The position numbers were made by a program, and so were the translations under genes. The notes beneath the pieces were generated by a model that made no database searches, was not told the origin of the DNA, and worked only from the letters and a program-made list of their open reading frames with translations. From NCBI RefSeq assembly GCF_000423025.1, contig NZ_AUHE01000001.1, positions 124,001 through 188,000 of the forward strand: a stretch of 64,000 nt of DNA, in the 5' to 3' direction. Numbering within the stretch: position 1 is the first letter of the stretch; each line of letters begins with the position of its first letter. This DNA is from Gordonia shandongensis DSM 45094 (GTDB taxonomy: Bacteria > Actinomycetota > Actinomycetes > Mycobacteriales > Mycobacteriaceae). Shown here one piece after another: positions 1 through 10,457 of this stretch.

Positions 1-1
1 A

Positions 2-415
2 GTGTCGGCGCGCAGCCAACCCGACACCTACGAGGAGTTCTGCGAGTACTGGGAGCAGATGTGCGACAGGTTCGTCCCCACCAAGACGATCATGTACGCG
101 ACCGGATACCTGCGCAAGGGACTCCCCGGACCATCGTGGATGCCGAAACCGCTGTGGCGAATCGCCTCGCGACCGCTGAACTCCACCGTCCAGACGATCG
201 TCATCGGCACCCTCCCGCCCCAGATGCGCGAGGTCTGCGAGCTGGAGTGGAACGACCGCCGTCAGCGGCGCTTCGACCGGTTCGCCTCGGTGATGCGGGC
301 GTGCAATCCGCTGTTCAACCGACTGCCGCTGAGGATGCTCTACCTCCCCTGGGCGGTCGAGGGCTGGCGGCGGACCGGCGTCGATCCGCGGCCACTGCAC
401 AACACGGCGGTCTGA
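2..415 (+). CDS. MpaB-type oxygenase (DUF2236), C-terminal fragment
   Basis: This is the last 137 residues of a protein whose frame is open at the left edge, so the true start lies outside the window. The segment with TYEEFCEYW, then LPPQMREVCELEW and a closing VEGWRRTGV stretch resembles the C-terminal part of the MpaB/rubber-oxygenase-like DUF2236 family. These are haem-binding, mostly helical proteins related to latex-clearing protein. The haem-ligand region would be upstream and is not visible. Family assignment is from pattern memory; substrate unknown. Confidence 0.6.
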   Translation: MSARSQPDTYEEFCEYWEQMCDRFVPTKTIMYATGYLRKGLPGPSWMPKPLWRIASRPLNSTVQTIVIGTLPPQMREVCELEWNDRRQRRFDRFASVMRACNPLFNRLPLRMLYLPWAVEGWRRTGVDPRPLHNTAV

Positions 416-454
416 TCGCCCCGCAGCTCGTCAGCGTCACTGCTCGCGTCGGCG

Positions 455-1204
455 TCACTGCTCGAGATGCGCGAGCATCGCGGCGACGAACTCCCGGCCG
501 CGATCACGGTGGACGCTGTGCCCGGCCTCGACGGTGAGGAATCGTCCGGCGGGCATCGCGTCGGCGACTCGCCGCAGATGCCGCGGCGGCAGGAAGCTGC
601 GCCGCCCGCCGGAGATCACCAGGGTCGGTGACCTCACCGCCGCCAGCCGGTCCCACCACTGCGGATCGGGCGTCTGAAACTGCGCGAGCACCGCATCGGG
701 CAACCCGCGGTGCATCCGCAGCGCCGGTCGCGGATCGGCCAACAGCGCGCCCACGCCCCGGATCCGTTCCCCCAGCGACGCCGACGGCGCGATCCGCTCG
801 GCGACGTCGCCGTCGTCGAAGGGCATCGGCGGGACCTCCTCGAGAACGAGACGGCGCACCGTCTCCGGCCGCCGCATCGCGAACCGCACGGCGCCGTGCG
901 CACCCAACGAATGCCCGACGACGTCGACCCGGCCCCCGCACACCCCGTCGACCACGCGGCCCAGATCGTCGGCGAAGTCGTCGAGGCGATACTCCGCGGA
1001 GCGTCCGCTGCGACCGTGCCCGCGCAGGTCGACGGCGATCGTCGGCCGTCGCGCGGCACGCAGCGCGGCGACCGCCCGACGCCACGTCCGATGGTCGCCG
1101 CCCATCCCGTGGACGAGCAGCACCGGCGTCGCGCCCGCCGGATCGCCCGCGAGGTCGACCGCGAGATCCGGCAGCGCCGGATCGTCACTGTGAAGAATCC
1201 GCAT
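455..1204 (-). CDS. alpha/beta-fold hydrolase
   Basis: A 249-residue single-domain alpha/beta hydrolase. Visible are the oxyanion loop LLVHGMGGDHRTW, the LRGHGRSGR segment typical of the family, the nucleophile elbow GHSLGAHG (Ser nucleophile) and a C-terminal EAGHSVHRD carrying the catalytic His. The start is taken at the ATG giving MRILHSDDP, because an upstream 96-residue extension runs into the divergent ABC transporter promoter and has no family character. It is divergent from the exporter genes. The substrate cannot be read from sequence; esterase or C-C hydrolase are both possible. Confidence 0.8.
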   Translation of the reverse strand: MRILHSDDPALPDLAVDLAGDPAGATPVLLVHGMGGDHRTWRRAVAALRAARRPTIAVDLRGHGRSGRSAEYRLDDFADDLGRVVDGVCGGRVDVVGHSLGAHGAVRFAMRRPETVRRLVLEEVPPMPFDDGDVAERIAPSASLGERIRGVGALLADPRPALRMHRGLPDAVLAQFQTPDPQWWDRLAAVRSPTLVISGGRRSFLPPRHLRRVADAMPAGRFLTVEAGHSVHRDRGREFVAAMLAHLEQ

Positions 1205-1325
1205 CGACACCAGATTAGTCCCGCCCCGGGCTCCCGGACCCGCCCGCGCCTGATTGAATGTCATGCAGATCACGGCGCCCGTCGCCGTCGCATTCGGATC
1301 GCACGTCGACAGGGAGTCCCGCACA

Positions 1326-3158
1326 GTGAGCGCAAGGCCCGATGCCCGACCGGGACGTCCCGCGCTCGCCGGGCTGGTCCGCAGCGCATTGGCCACCCGC
1401 CGCCTCACCGTCGCGGCCATCGCCCTCACCCAGCTCGCCGCGATGGCCGCGACGCTGGCGCAGCCGGCCATCAACGCCCGCATCGTCGACAACGGTGTCG
1501 TCGCCGGCGACGTCGGCTACGTCCGCTCGATGAGCGTCGTGCTGCTGGCGGCCACCGCCGTGAGCGCCTTGGCGTCGTTCGGCGGGATCGTCGCGGGCGC
1601 CAATCTCTCGGCCGACGCCGCCGCCGACCTGCGCGACCGCGTGTTCCGCCATCTGGGCCGGGTGAGCAGCGCCGACCATCACGCCATCGGCACGCACTCC
1701 CTCCTGTCGCGCACCTCCACCGACGTGGCCGTCATCAGCCAGGCCGTCTTCGTCGCCACCACGCTGTCGCTGGCCGCACCGATCGTCACCGTCGGCGCCG
1801 TGGTGCTCTCACTGCGCGAGTCGCTGCGGCTCTCACCGGTCATCGCGGTGACCGCCGTCCTCATCAGCGTGTGCGTCGGGGTGTTCATCGCGACCGTGAC
1901 CCCGCTCGCCGCCCGGCGGCAGCGCGCCGTCGACCGGGTGAACCGCATGCTGCGCGAACAGCTGTCGGGGATGCACACCATCCGTGCGTTCCGCCGCGAA
2001 AGCGAGTCCCGCGACCGGTTCGACGCGGACAACGCCGCGCTGACGCGGCTGTCGCGGACCGTGGGAGCCCGCCAACTGCTGTTGGGTCCGGGCACCACGG
2101 CGCTCACCGGAATCGCGTCGGCGATCACCCTCCTGTGGGGCGCGGACCTCATCGAGTCGGGGTCGGTCACCATCGGCACGCTCATCGCGTTCACCGGATA
2201 CCTCGGTCAGGTCGCGACCGGCATCTCCCTGTTCATGCCCCTGGTGACCGTGCTCCCCCGGGCCCGTGCCAGTGCGACGCGCATCGCCGAGGTGCTCGAC
2301 CTGGCAACCGAGGACCCCGCGATAGGCGACGTCCCCGCGCACGGACTGCCCGAGGTCTCGTTCGACGCCGTGTCGCTGTTCTATCCGGGCGCCGAGAATC
2401 CCGCGATCGACTCGGTGACACTGCGCTGCCCGCCGGGGACCACGACCGCCGTCGTCGGCGGCACGTCGAGCGGCAAGTCGACACTGCTGCGCACGGTGCC
2501 GCGCCTCATCGCGCCGACCGCGGGAACCGTGCGGGTGGCCGGACTGTCGGTCGCGGACTGGGCGGTCCGCGACCTCCGCGACCGCGTGGCCCTCGTCAGC
2601 GGTCGTCAGATCGTCGCCGGCACCGTCCGCTCCAATCTGCGGCTCGCGGGTGACGCCGCCGACGACGCCCTGTGGGAGGCCCTGCGGGCGGCCCGGCTCG
2701 CCGACGACGTCGCGGCGCGCGGCGGTCTGGATCTCGAGATCGCCCAGGGCGGCTCGAACCTCTCGGGCGGTCAGCGGCAACGGCTGGCCGTGGCGCGAGC
2801 GATCGTCCGCACCCCCGACGTGCTGCTGCTCGACGACGCCTTCTCCGCGATGGACCGCGAGACCGCGCACGCGGTGCTCGCCGGCATCCGCGGCCTGCTG
2901 CCGAACACCACGCTCGTGGTGGCCACCCGGCAGATCGATCTCATCGAGGACGCCCCGGTGATCGCGGTCCTCGACCGCGGCGCCCTCACCGCCGTCGGTC
3001 GCCACCGGGATCTGCTCGGGCGCAGTCAGGTGTACCTCGACCTCGCCGATGCACAGCGGATCACCCAGACTCGAGCCACCCAGACCCTCGCCACCCAGAC
3101 CCGGGCCACCCGTTCTCGGGTCACTGGACCGGGCGCCGTGCGCCGGGGCGGCCGATGA
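1326..3158 (+). CDS. ABC exporter half-transporter with degenerate ATPase site
   Basis: About 610 residues: an N-terminal six-helix exporter membrane domain (roughly residues 15-300) followed by a nucleotide-binding domain. The Walker A is GGTSSGKST and the signature is the full LSGGQRQR. The Walker B reads LLLDDAFS, with Asp where the catalytic Glu normally sits, and the switch-His position reads ATRQ instead of an xHR motif. It overlaps the next half-transporter by ATGA, so the two form a heterodimer. Known heterodimeric exporters have one consensus and one degenerate site; this subunit supplies the degenerate Walker B and H-loop. GTG 1326 has AGGGAG upstream; ATG 1263 is an alternative start. 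The C-terminus ends in a TQTRA repeat. Confidence 0.85.
   Translation: MSARPDARPGRPALAGLVRSALATRRLTVAAIALTQLAAMAATLAQPAINARIVDNGVVAGDVGYVRSMSVVLLAATAVSALASFGGIVAGANLSADAAADLRDRVFRHLGRVSSADHHAIGTHSLLSRTSTDVAVISQAVFVATTLSLAAPIVTVGAVVLSLRESLRLSPVIAVTAVLISVCVGVFIATVTPLAARRQRAVDRVNRMLREQLSGMHTIRAFRRESESRDRFDADNAALTRLSRTVGARQLLLGPGTTALTGIASAITLLWGADLIESGSVTIGTLIAFTGYLGQVATGISLFMPLVTVLPRARASATRIAEVLDLATEDPAIGDVPAHGLPEVSFDAVSLFYPGAENPAIDSVTLRCPPGTTTAVVGGTSSGKSTLLRTVPRLIAPTAGTVRVAGLSVADWAVRDLRDRVALVSGRQIVAGTVRSNLRLAGDAADDALWEALRAARLADDVAARGGLDLEIAQGGSNLSGGQRQRLAVARAIVRTPDVLLLDDAFSAMDRETAHAVLAGIRGLLPNTTLVVATRQIDLIEDAPVIAVLDRGALTAVGRHRDLLGRSQVYLDLADAQRITQTRATQTLATQTRATRSRVTGPGAVRRGGR
3061..3120 (+). repeat. 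Four 15-bp tandem repeats in ABC exporter tail
   Basis: Four consecutive 15-base units of the form ccacccagacccggg fill these 60 bases. They encode successive ITQTR, ATQTL, ATQTR and ATRSR pentapeptides, a basic Thr/Arg tail after the ATPase domain. Units 2 and 3 are nearly identical, which is the signature of slipped-strand duplication. The tail is probably disordered and variable in length between strains (inference). Confidence 0.8.
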
Positions 3159-5005
3159 GCGGGGCCGTCGGCACGATCCGTCGCCTCGTGGGCCCCGGCG
3201 TGTACGCGTCCGTGGTGTTCGCGGTGCTGGCGGCCGCGGGCACCGTCGCGATCCCGACGGTCCTCGCCAAGATCACCGACCTCGTCTTCGTGGGCGCGAT
3301 CGGCGCCCGACTCCCCGACGGAGTGACGCTCCCCGAAGCCGCGACGCAGCTGCGCGACAGCGGCGACGGATCGTTGGCCAACGTCGTCGAGACCAGCGGT
3401 GCGGTCCCCGGCCAGGGCATCGACTGGGACGCCCTCGTCCTCTGGACGATCATCGCGTGCCTCCTCATCGCCGGCGTCTTCGCCGCCCGCGCCACCGGCG
3501 GCCTCATCCTCAACGCGCGCGTGGCCGACGCCGTCCGCCGGCTGCGGTCCCGCGTGGACGCCAAGCTGTACCGACTGCCCGTCGGCGAGGTCACCGGCGG
3601 CCGACGCGGCCGCGTCCTGGCGATGGCGACCGCCGACATCGACAACATCGCCACCGTCGTCGGACCGATCTTCGTGCAGCTACCGGTGGTCCTGCTCTCG
3701 ATCCTCACCGTCGCCGTGGCACTGCTGGTCATCAGCTGGTTCTTCGCGCTCATCGTCTTCATCGCGATCCCGGTGACAGCCGTGGTCGCGGGATTCGTCG
3801 TGCGCCGCGCCCAGCCGCACATGACCGCGATGTGGCAGGTCAACGCCGAACTCACCGCCGACGTCGAAGACAGCTTCTCGGCACGCGACATGATCGTCGC
3901 CTACGAGGCCCAGGACGTCCGCAACGCACAGTTCGCCGAGATCAACGGCCGGTTGGCCCGCTCCATGAAGATCTCCCAACGCTGGTCGGGCGCGGCCGGA
4001 CCGCTGTTGACACTGTGCAATGCGCTGGTCTTCGTCGCGATCGCCGTGCTCGGCGCCCTCCAGATGCTCGAGGGGGCAATCACCCTCGGCGCCCTGCAGG
4101 CCGTCGTCCTCTACGCCCAACAGCTGTCGTCGCAGACGACCGAGCTGGCGTCGATGCTGCCCCGGATCCAGTCCGGCCTGGTCTCCCTGCGCCGGGTCCG
4201 GACGTTCCTCGACCAGCCCGACGAGCAGTCGCCCGCGGTCGACGACGATCCGGTCGTCCCGTCGGGCCGCCACGCGGCACCGCCGACGATCGTCTTCGAC
4301 GACGTCCGCTTCGCCTACGACGACGGCGCCCCGGTGATCGACGGCGTCACCCTCCACGTGCACCCGGGTGAGACCCTGGCCCTCGTCGGCGCCACCGGGT
4401 CGGGGAAGACGACGCTCACCACGCTCCTCACCCGGTTCGCCGACCCCGACTCGGGCCGCATCCTCGTCGACGGCGAGGACGTGGCCGACTGGTCGAGGTC
4501 GCAGATCCGATCGATGACGGCCGTCGTCACCCAGGAGCCGTGGCTCATGAGCGGGACGGCCGGCGAGAACATCGCGCTGGGCGCACCCGACGGCGACATC
4601 CCGCCGCTGCCCGTGGTGGCGGACATCCTCGCCTCGCTCCCCAACGGCGCCCGGACCGAGGTGTCCGACGACGACGAACGACTCAGTGCCGGGGAGAAGC
4701 AGATGATCACCGTCGCCCGGGCGCTGGCCGCGCGACCGCGGATCCTCATCCTCGACGAGGCGACCAGCGCCGCGGACCCCCATTCGGAGTTGCTGATCGC
4801 TCGCGGCCTCGACGAGCTCAGGCGCCGCACCACGACGATCGTCGTGACGCACCGGATCTCGACGCTCTCCCTCGCCGACCGCGTCGCGGTCCTCGACGGC
4901 GGCCGGATCGTCGAATGCGGCCCCGCAGCGGACCTCGCCGCGGCGGGCGGGGTGTTCGCGCGCCGGTACGGCGGGCTCGACGTGTCGGGGGCCGGCTCGA
5001 ACTAG
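3155..5005 (+). CDS. ABC exporter half-transporter with canonical ATPase site
   Basis: 616 residues, started at the ATG overlapping the previous stop (ATGA). An N-terminal exporter membrane domain is followed by a nucleotide-binding domain with Walker A GATGSGKTT, Walker B LILDEATS including the catalytic Glu, and switch motif TIVVTHRIST. The signature is LSAGEKQ, a divergent form of LSGGQ. Combined with its partner, the consensus ATP site would be this Walker A/B plus the partner's intact LSGGQ, and the second site would be degenerate on both faces. Between TM1 and TM2 lies an unusual hydrophilic insert of about 60 residues (VFVGAIGAR to GQGIDWDAL), likely extracytoplasmic. Exported substrate is unknown; siderophore, drug and lipid are all possible. 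Confidence 0.88.
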   Translation: MSGAVGTIRRLVGPGVYASVVFAVLAAAGTVAIPTVLAKITDLVFVGAIGARLPDGVTLPEAATQLRDSGDGSLANVVETSGAVPGQGIDWDALVLWTIIACLLIAGVFAARATGGLILNARVADAVRRLRSRVDAKLYRLPVGEVTGGRRGRVLAMATADIDNIATVVGPIFVQLPVVLLSILTVAVALLVISWFFALIVFIAIPVTAVVAGFVVRRAQPHMTAMWQVNAELTADVEDSFSARDMIVAYEAQDVRNAQFAEINGRLARSMKISQRWSGAAGPLLTLCNALVFVAIAVLGALQMLEGAITLGALQAVVLYAQQLSSQTTELASMLPRIQSGLVSLRRVRTFLDQPDEQSPAVDDDPVVPSGRHAAPPTIVFDDVRFAYDDGAPVIDGVTLHVHPGETLALVGATGSGKTTLTTLLTRFADPDSGRILVDGEDVADWSRSQIRSMTAVVTQEPWLMSGTAGENIALGAPDGDIPPLPVVADILASLPNGARTEVSDDDERLSAGEKQMITVARALAARPRILILDEATSAADPHSELLIARGLDELRRRTTTIVVTHRISTLSLADRVAVLDGGRIVECGPAADLAAAGGVFARRYGGLDVSGAGSN

Positions 5006-5014
5006 GGTGGCCCC

Positions 5015-5473
5015 ATGACCACCGCACCCCGCTCTCTCGCGACGTTCGCCGGCCTCTGGCGAGGCCCCGGCGAGGGCCACTACCCGACCATCGACGACTT
5101 CACCTACACCGAGGAGATCGAGCTCACCGAGGTCCCCGGCAAGCCCTTCTTGAGCTACCGCTCCCGAACCCGGGCGGGCGATGACGGTCGCGCCCTGCAC
5201 ACGGAGGTCGGCTACCTGCGGCCCGTCGCCGACGGCGTGGAACTGCTCATCACGCAGCCGACGGGATTCACCGAGATCCACCGCGCCTCGGGCGACGGCA
5301 GTCTCCTCGACTTCGACGAGCACGACCTCGGGGTGTCGCCCGACGCCAAAGACGTCCGCTCGGTCCGTCGCCGGTGGCGCATCGACGGCGACACCCTGCA
5401 GTACGACCTGTGGATGGCGTTCGCCGACATCCCGATGACCCACCATCTGCGGGCCGAGCTCCGACGCGCCTGA
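5015..5473 (+). CDS. Nitrobindin-family haem beta-barrel protein
   Basis: A 152-residue FABP-like beta-barrel. The family motif G-x-W-x-G-x-G appears as GLWRGPGEGHYPTI near residue 13, and the C-terminal HHLRAELRR holds the region of the haem-ligating His. Members of this family bind ferric haem and isomerise peroxynitrite to nitrate. It is ten bases after the exporter stop. A TAGGGT hexamer ends six bases before the ATG, so it may have its own leaderless transcript, though AGGGTGG could also act as a close ribosome site. The function is inferred from the family. Confidence 0.87.
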   Translation: MTTAPRSLATFAGLWRGPGEGHYPTIDDFTYTEEIELTEVPGKPFLSYRSRTRAGDDGRALHTEVGYLRPVADGVELLITQPTGFTEIHRASGDGSLLDFDEHDLGVSPDAKDVRSVRRRWRIDGDTLQYDLWMAFADIPMTHHLRAELRRA

Positions 5474-5508
5474 CCGGGCGAGCCGCCCCCGATCCGGTGA
5501 GGACACGA

Positions 5509-5548
5509 CGAAGCCCCGCCCCCGACCGGAGTCGGAAGCGGGGCTTCG
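5509..5548. terminator. Hairpin between nitrobindin and tuf (bidirectional)
   Basis: An 11-bp perfect stem CGAAGCCCCGC / GCGGGGCTTCG encloses an inner CCGAC/GTCGG stem. It lies 30 bp past the end of tuf and 35 bp past the end of the nitrobindin gene, between convergent genes. There is no strong U-tract on either side, as is common for actinobacterial terminators. Confidence 0.75.
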
Positions 5549-5578
5549 CCGAGTTCTGATGCTAGATCAGAGCAGAGA

Positions 5579-6769
<1,191 letters not shown>

Positions 6770-6974
6770 TTGTGTCCTCCTGGACTGTTGTCGCTGCCGG
6801 GTGGTTCCCGGCAGTGGGTTTGTCACTTCCTGCCGTCGGCAGGAGCAGTATTTCAGTTTCGGCGTCGGGCCGGCCCCGGCGTGAGCCGGGTACTGGCCGT
6901 CCACCTTATTCGTTTGTGTGCGCCGATACGATAGTCGCCCCGGGCACGAGGTCCGCCAAAGCGGTCGAGCGAAA

Positions 6975-9080
6975 CTATTCGCCCGTAGCCTTCGCGATGA
7001 TCTCCTTCGCCACGTTCGCCGGAACCTCGGCGTACGAGTCGAAAACCATGGAGTAGTTAGCCCGGCCCTGAGTCTTCGACCGAAGGTCTCCGATGTAGCC
7101 GAACATCTCCGACAGCGGCACCTGAGCCTTGACGACTCGCGCACCACTGCGCTCCTCCATGGCCTGGATCTGGCCACGGCGGGAGTTCAGGTCACCGATG
7201 ACATCACCCATGTAGTCCTCCGGAGTCGTGACCTCGACGGCCATGATCGGCTCCAGAATGACGGGCTGTGCCATCCTCGCGGCCTCCTTGAGGGCCTGCG
7301 AGCCGGCGATCTTGAAGGCCATCTCCGAGGAGTCGACGTCGTGGTACTGACCGTCGAGGAGGGTGACCTTCAGGTTGACCAGCGGGTAACCGGCCAGAAC
7401 GCCGTACTGCATCGCGTCCTGGGCGCCGGCGTCCACCGACGGAATGTACTCGCGCGGCACGCGGCCACCGGTGACCGCGTTGTCGAACTCGTACGTCGCG
7501 CCGTCCTCGGCGTCGACGAGCGGCTCCAGCTTGATGATGACCTTCGCGAACTGGCCCGAGCCACCCGTCTGCTTCTTGTGGGTGAACTCGTGCTTGTCGA
7601 CGGTCTTGCGAATCGTCTCGCGATAGGCGACCTGCGGCTTGCCGACGTTGGCCTCGACCTTGAACTCGCGCTTCATGCGGTCCACGAGGATGTCGAGGTG
7701 GAGCTCGCCCATGCCGCCGATGACGGTCTGGCCGGTCTCCTCGTCGAGATTGACCGTGAAGGTCGGGTCCTCTTCGGCCAGCTTCTGGATCGCTGTGCCG
7801 AGCTTCTCCTGGTCGGACTTGGTCTTGGGCTCGATCGAGACCTCGATGACCGGGTCCGGGAAGCTCATCGACTCCAGGACGATCGGCGCCTGCGCATCGC
7901 ACAGGGTGTCGCCGGTGGTGGTGTCCTTGAGGCCGATCATCGCGTAGATGTGGCCGGCCACCGCGTTGTCGACCGGGTTCTCCTTGTTGGCGTGCATCTG
8001 GAAGAGCTTGCCGACGCGTTCCTTCTTGCCCTTGACGGCGTTGAGGACCTGCGTGCCCGGCTCCACCTCGCCCGAGTACACGCGCACGAAGGTGAGCTTG
8101 CCGAAGAAGGGGTGCGCGGCGATCTTGAACGCCAGCGCCGAGAAGGGCTCGTCCTTGGCCGGCTTGCGGACCAGGGCCTCCTCCTCGTTGCCGACGGCGT
8201 GGCCGGAGATCTCACCGATGTCGAGCGGGTTCGGCAGGAAGTCGACGACGGCGTCGAGGACGGGCTGGATGCCCTTGTTCTTGAAGGCGGTACCGCAGAA
8301 CACCGGGTAGACCTCGGAGTTGACGGTCATCTTCCGGATGGCACCCTTGATCTCCTCGACGGTGAGCTCCTCGCCGGAGAAGTACTTCTCCATGAGGTCC
8401 TCGTCCGACTCGGCGACGGTCTCGAGCAGCTTCTCGCGGTACTCGGCGGCCTTGTCGGCCAGCTCGGCCGGGATCTCCTCGACGGTGGCGTCGGTGCCGA
8501 TCTCGGTGGTTCCGCGCCAGGTCAGCGCCCGCATCTCGACGAGGTCGATGACACCGTCGAAGGCGTCCTCCGCACCGATCGGGATCTGCATGACGAGGGG
8601 CTTCGCGCCGAGGCGATCGATGATCGTCTGGACGGTGAAGAAGAAGTCGGCGCCCAGCTTGTCCATCTTGTTGACGAAGCAGATGCGCGGGACGTCGTAC
8701 TTGGTGGCCTGTCGCCAGACCTGCTCGGACTGGGGCTCGACGCCCTCCTTGCCGTCGAAGACGGCGACGGCACCGTCGAGCACGCGGAGCGCACGCTCCA
8801 CCTCGACGGTGAAGTCGACGTGGCCCGGGGTGTCGATGACGTTGATCTGGTTGTTCTCCCAGAAGCAGGTCACGGCGGCGGAGGTGATGGTGATACCACG
8901 CTCCTTCTCCTGCTCCATCCAGTCGGTGGTCGAGGCACCGTCGTGGGTCTCACCGATCTTGTAGTTCACACCGGTGTAGTAGAGGATGCGCTCGGTGGTC
9001 GTGGTCTTGCCGGCATCGATGTGCGCCATGATGCCGATATTGCGGACCTTTTTGAGGTCGGTGAGCACTTCCTGTGCCAT
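6975..9080 (-). CDS. fusA: Elongation factor G
   Basis: 701 residues. G-domain motifs are [21 protein letters not shown] and NKMDK, followed by domains II to V including the MGELHLDI segment of domain III and the [10 protein letters not shown] loop of domain IV. EF-G catalyses GTP-dependent ribosomal translocation and, with RRF, recycling. The ATG gives [11 protein letters not shown], as in mycobacterial FusA. It lies 163 bp downstream of rpsG in the str operon. Confidence 0.98.
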   Translation of the reverse strand: MAQEVLTDLKKVRNIGIMAHIDAGKTTTTERILYYTGVNYKIGETHDGASTTDWMEQEKERGITITSAAVTCFWENNQINVIDTPGHVDFTVEVERALRVLDGAVAVFDGKEGVEPQSEQVWRQATKYDVPRICFVNKMDKLGADFFFTVQTIIDRLGAKPLVMQIPIGAEDAFDGVIDLVEMRALTWRGTTEIGTDATVEEIPAELADKAAEYREKLLETVAESDEDLMEKYFSGEELTVEEIKGAIRKMTVNSEVYPVFCGTAFKNKGIQPVLDAVVDFLPNPLDIGEISGHAVGNEEEALVRKPAKDEPFSALAFKIAAHPFFGKLTFVRVYSGEVEPGTQVLNAVKGKKERVGKLFQMHANKENPVDNAVAGHIYAMIGLKDTTTGDTLCDAQAPIVLESMSFPDPVIEVSIEPKTKSDQEKLGTAIQKLAEEDPTFTVNLDEETGQTVIGGMGELHLDILVDRMKREFKVEANVGKPQVAYRETIRKTVDKHEFTHKKQTGGSGQFAKVIIKLEPLVDAEDGATYEFDNAVTGGRVPREYIPSVDAGAQDAMQYGVLAGYPLVNLKVTLLDGQYHDVDSSEMAFKIAGSQALKEAARMAQPVILEPIMAVEVTTPEDYMGDVIGDLNSRRGQIQAMEERSGARVVKAQVPLSEMFGYIGDLRSKTQGRANYSMVFDSYAEVPANVAKEIIAKATGE

Positions 9081-9243
9081 TACGTTCCTTCGGAGATCGA
9101 GTGACTGATTCTGTCTGATTGTGCGGCGACGGCCGGGTCCCGCCCGGGCGGACCGGACCGGGTTCGCATGTGCGCACCCGGGTCCGGGCCCTGTGCGTTC
9201 GTCGCCGAGCCGCCTCCAGCAGAAGCAGCCCTGCGGTGCAGTG

Positions 9244-9714
9244 TTACCAGCGGTAGTGGGCGAAGGCGCGGTTGGCCTCGGCCATCTTGTGCGTGTCCTC
9301 GCGTCGCTTGACCGAGGCGCCCAGACCGTTCGACGCGTCGAGCAGCTCGTTGGCGAGACGCTCCACCATCGTCTGCTCGCGACGCTGGCGGCTGAACGTG
9401 ACCAGCCACCGCAGTGCGAGGGTGTTGGCACGGCCGGGCTTGACCTCGACGGGCACCTGGTAGGTGGCGCCGCCGACGCGGCGGCTCTTGACCTCGAGGG
9501 TCGGCTTGACGTTGTCCAGCGCACGCTTGAGCGTGACGACCGGGTCGGTGCCGGTCTTCTCGCGTGCCTGCTCGAGGGCCTGGTACACGATGCGCTCGGC
9601 GGTCGACTTCTTGCCGTCCAGCAGGATCTTGTTGACGAGCTGGGTGACCAGCGGCGAGCCGTAGACCGGGTCGCTGATCAGCGGGCGCTTGGGAGCGGGT
9701 CCTTTACGTGGCAT
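9244..9714 (-). CDS. rpsG: 30S ribosomal protein S7
   Basis: 156 residues beginning [11 protein letters not shown] and ending HYRW, the standard actinobacterial S7. S7 nucleates assembly of the 30S head by binding 16S rRNA and lies near the E site. It starts 3 bp after the rpsL stop codon, so translation is probably coupled. In E. coli S7 represses its own operon; whether that holds here is not visible. Confidence 0.98.
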   Translation of the reverse strand: MPRKGPAPKRPLISDPVYGSPLVTQLVNKILLDGKKSTAERIVYQALEQAREKTGTDPVVTLKRALDNVKPTLEVKSRRVGGATYQVPVEVKPGRANTLALRWLVTFSRQRREQTMVERLANELLDASNGLGASVKRREDTHKMAEANRAFAHYRW

Positions 9715-9717
9715 GGC

Positions 9718-10089
9718 TTAGCTTCCCTTCTTGGCGCCGTAACGGCTGCGAGCCTGCTTGCGGTCCTTGACACCCTGGGTGTCGAGCGAACCGCGGATGA
9801 TGCGGTAGCGGACACCGGGGAGGTCCTTCACGCGACCGCCGCGGACGAGCACCATCGAGTGCTCCTGCAGGTTGTGGCCCTCACCGGGGATGTAGGCGGT
9901 GACCTCGACGCCGCTCGTCAGGCGCACACGGGCGACCTTGCGGAGCGCGGAGTTCGGCTTCTTCGGGGTGGTGGTGTAGACGCGGGTGCACACGCCACGA
10001 CGCTGCGGGCTCCCCTTGAGTCCGGCCGTCTTCTTGATGGACGGCTTGTCCTTGCGGCCCTTGCGGACCAGCTGGTTGATAGTTGGCAC
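9718..10089 (-). CDS. rpsL: 30S ribosomal protein S12
   Basis: 123 residues with GTG start, giving (M)[11 protein letters not shown]. The conserved [13 protein letters not shown] and [10 protein letters not shown] segments are present. Lys43 and Lys88, the usual sites of streptomycin-resistance substitutions, are both wild type. S12 acts at the decoding centre. First gene of the str operon, with a good promoter and a leader of about 280 nt upstream. Confidence 0.98.
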   Translation of the reverse strand: MPTINQLVRKGRKDKPSIKKTAGLKGSPQRRGVCTRVYTTTPKKPNSALRKVARVRLTSGVEVTAYIPGEGHNLQEHSMVLVRGGRVKDLPGVRYRIIRGSLDTQGVKDRKQARSRYGAKKGS

Positions 10090-10457
10090 TGAGTTCTTTC
10101 TCCTCGACGACCGGCTCGCACCGGTCTGTGTTGTGGTGTCGCGGTTTGTGCTCCGGGCAAATCGACCCGCACGGTGGCGTCCGACTTCCGCAACTCGCCC
10201 CACCCGCACGTTTATGCAGGTCAGGATTGAATCCTCCACCCGAGGTCGGGCGTGTCGGACAGGCTCTCCTCCCCGACTCGACGACCGCTCTCGCAGGACG
10301 ATTCGACCACCGGCCGCCCTCCGCGGAGGACTGGCAGGTGAGCAGCACCGAGCGTGGCAAGGCGCCGACGAAATACTTTACCGCCAGGATTTACAGCGGT
10401 CAAAATCATTGACACGTCGCGACGAACGTCACGTGACCGGTTCGCCGCCCGGCGCCG
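10090..10457. other. Non-coding str-operon leader and promoter region
   Basis: 368 bases without a credible gene. On the minus strand it holds the str promoter near 10375-10403 and then a leader of about 280 nt before rpsL. Open frames within it (for example a 64-codon one) have no coding character. The 3' end of the convergently placed GntR gene bounds it. Confidence 0.7.
10375..10403 (-). promoter_or_regulatory. sigma-70-type promoter of the str operon
   Basis: Reading the minus strand, TTGACC (10403-10398) is followed after exactly 17 bases by TAAAGT (10380-10375). That is 5/6 and 4/6 matches to the -35 and -10 consensus with ideal spacing. Transcription should begin near 10368, leaving roughly 280 nt of leader before the rpsL GTG. 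Confidence 0.75.

Noticed and set aside
1254-1325. TTG or ATG starts upstream for the first ABC half-transporter
   Set aside because: They add a non-family extension; the GTG at 1326 has a better AGGGAG site. ATG 1263 is not fully excluded.
6770-6974. Separate tuf promoter in the fusA-tuf gap
   Set aside because: Candidate hexamers (TTGGCG, TATCGT) are 20 bases apart and weak; not reported as a feature.
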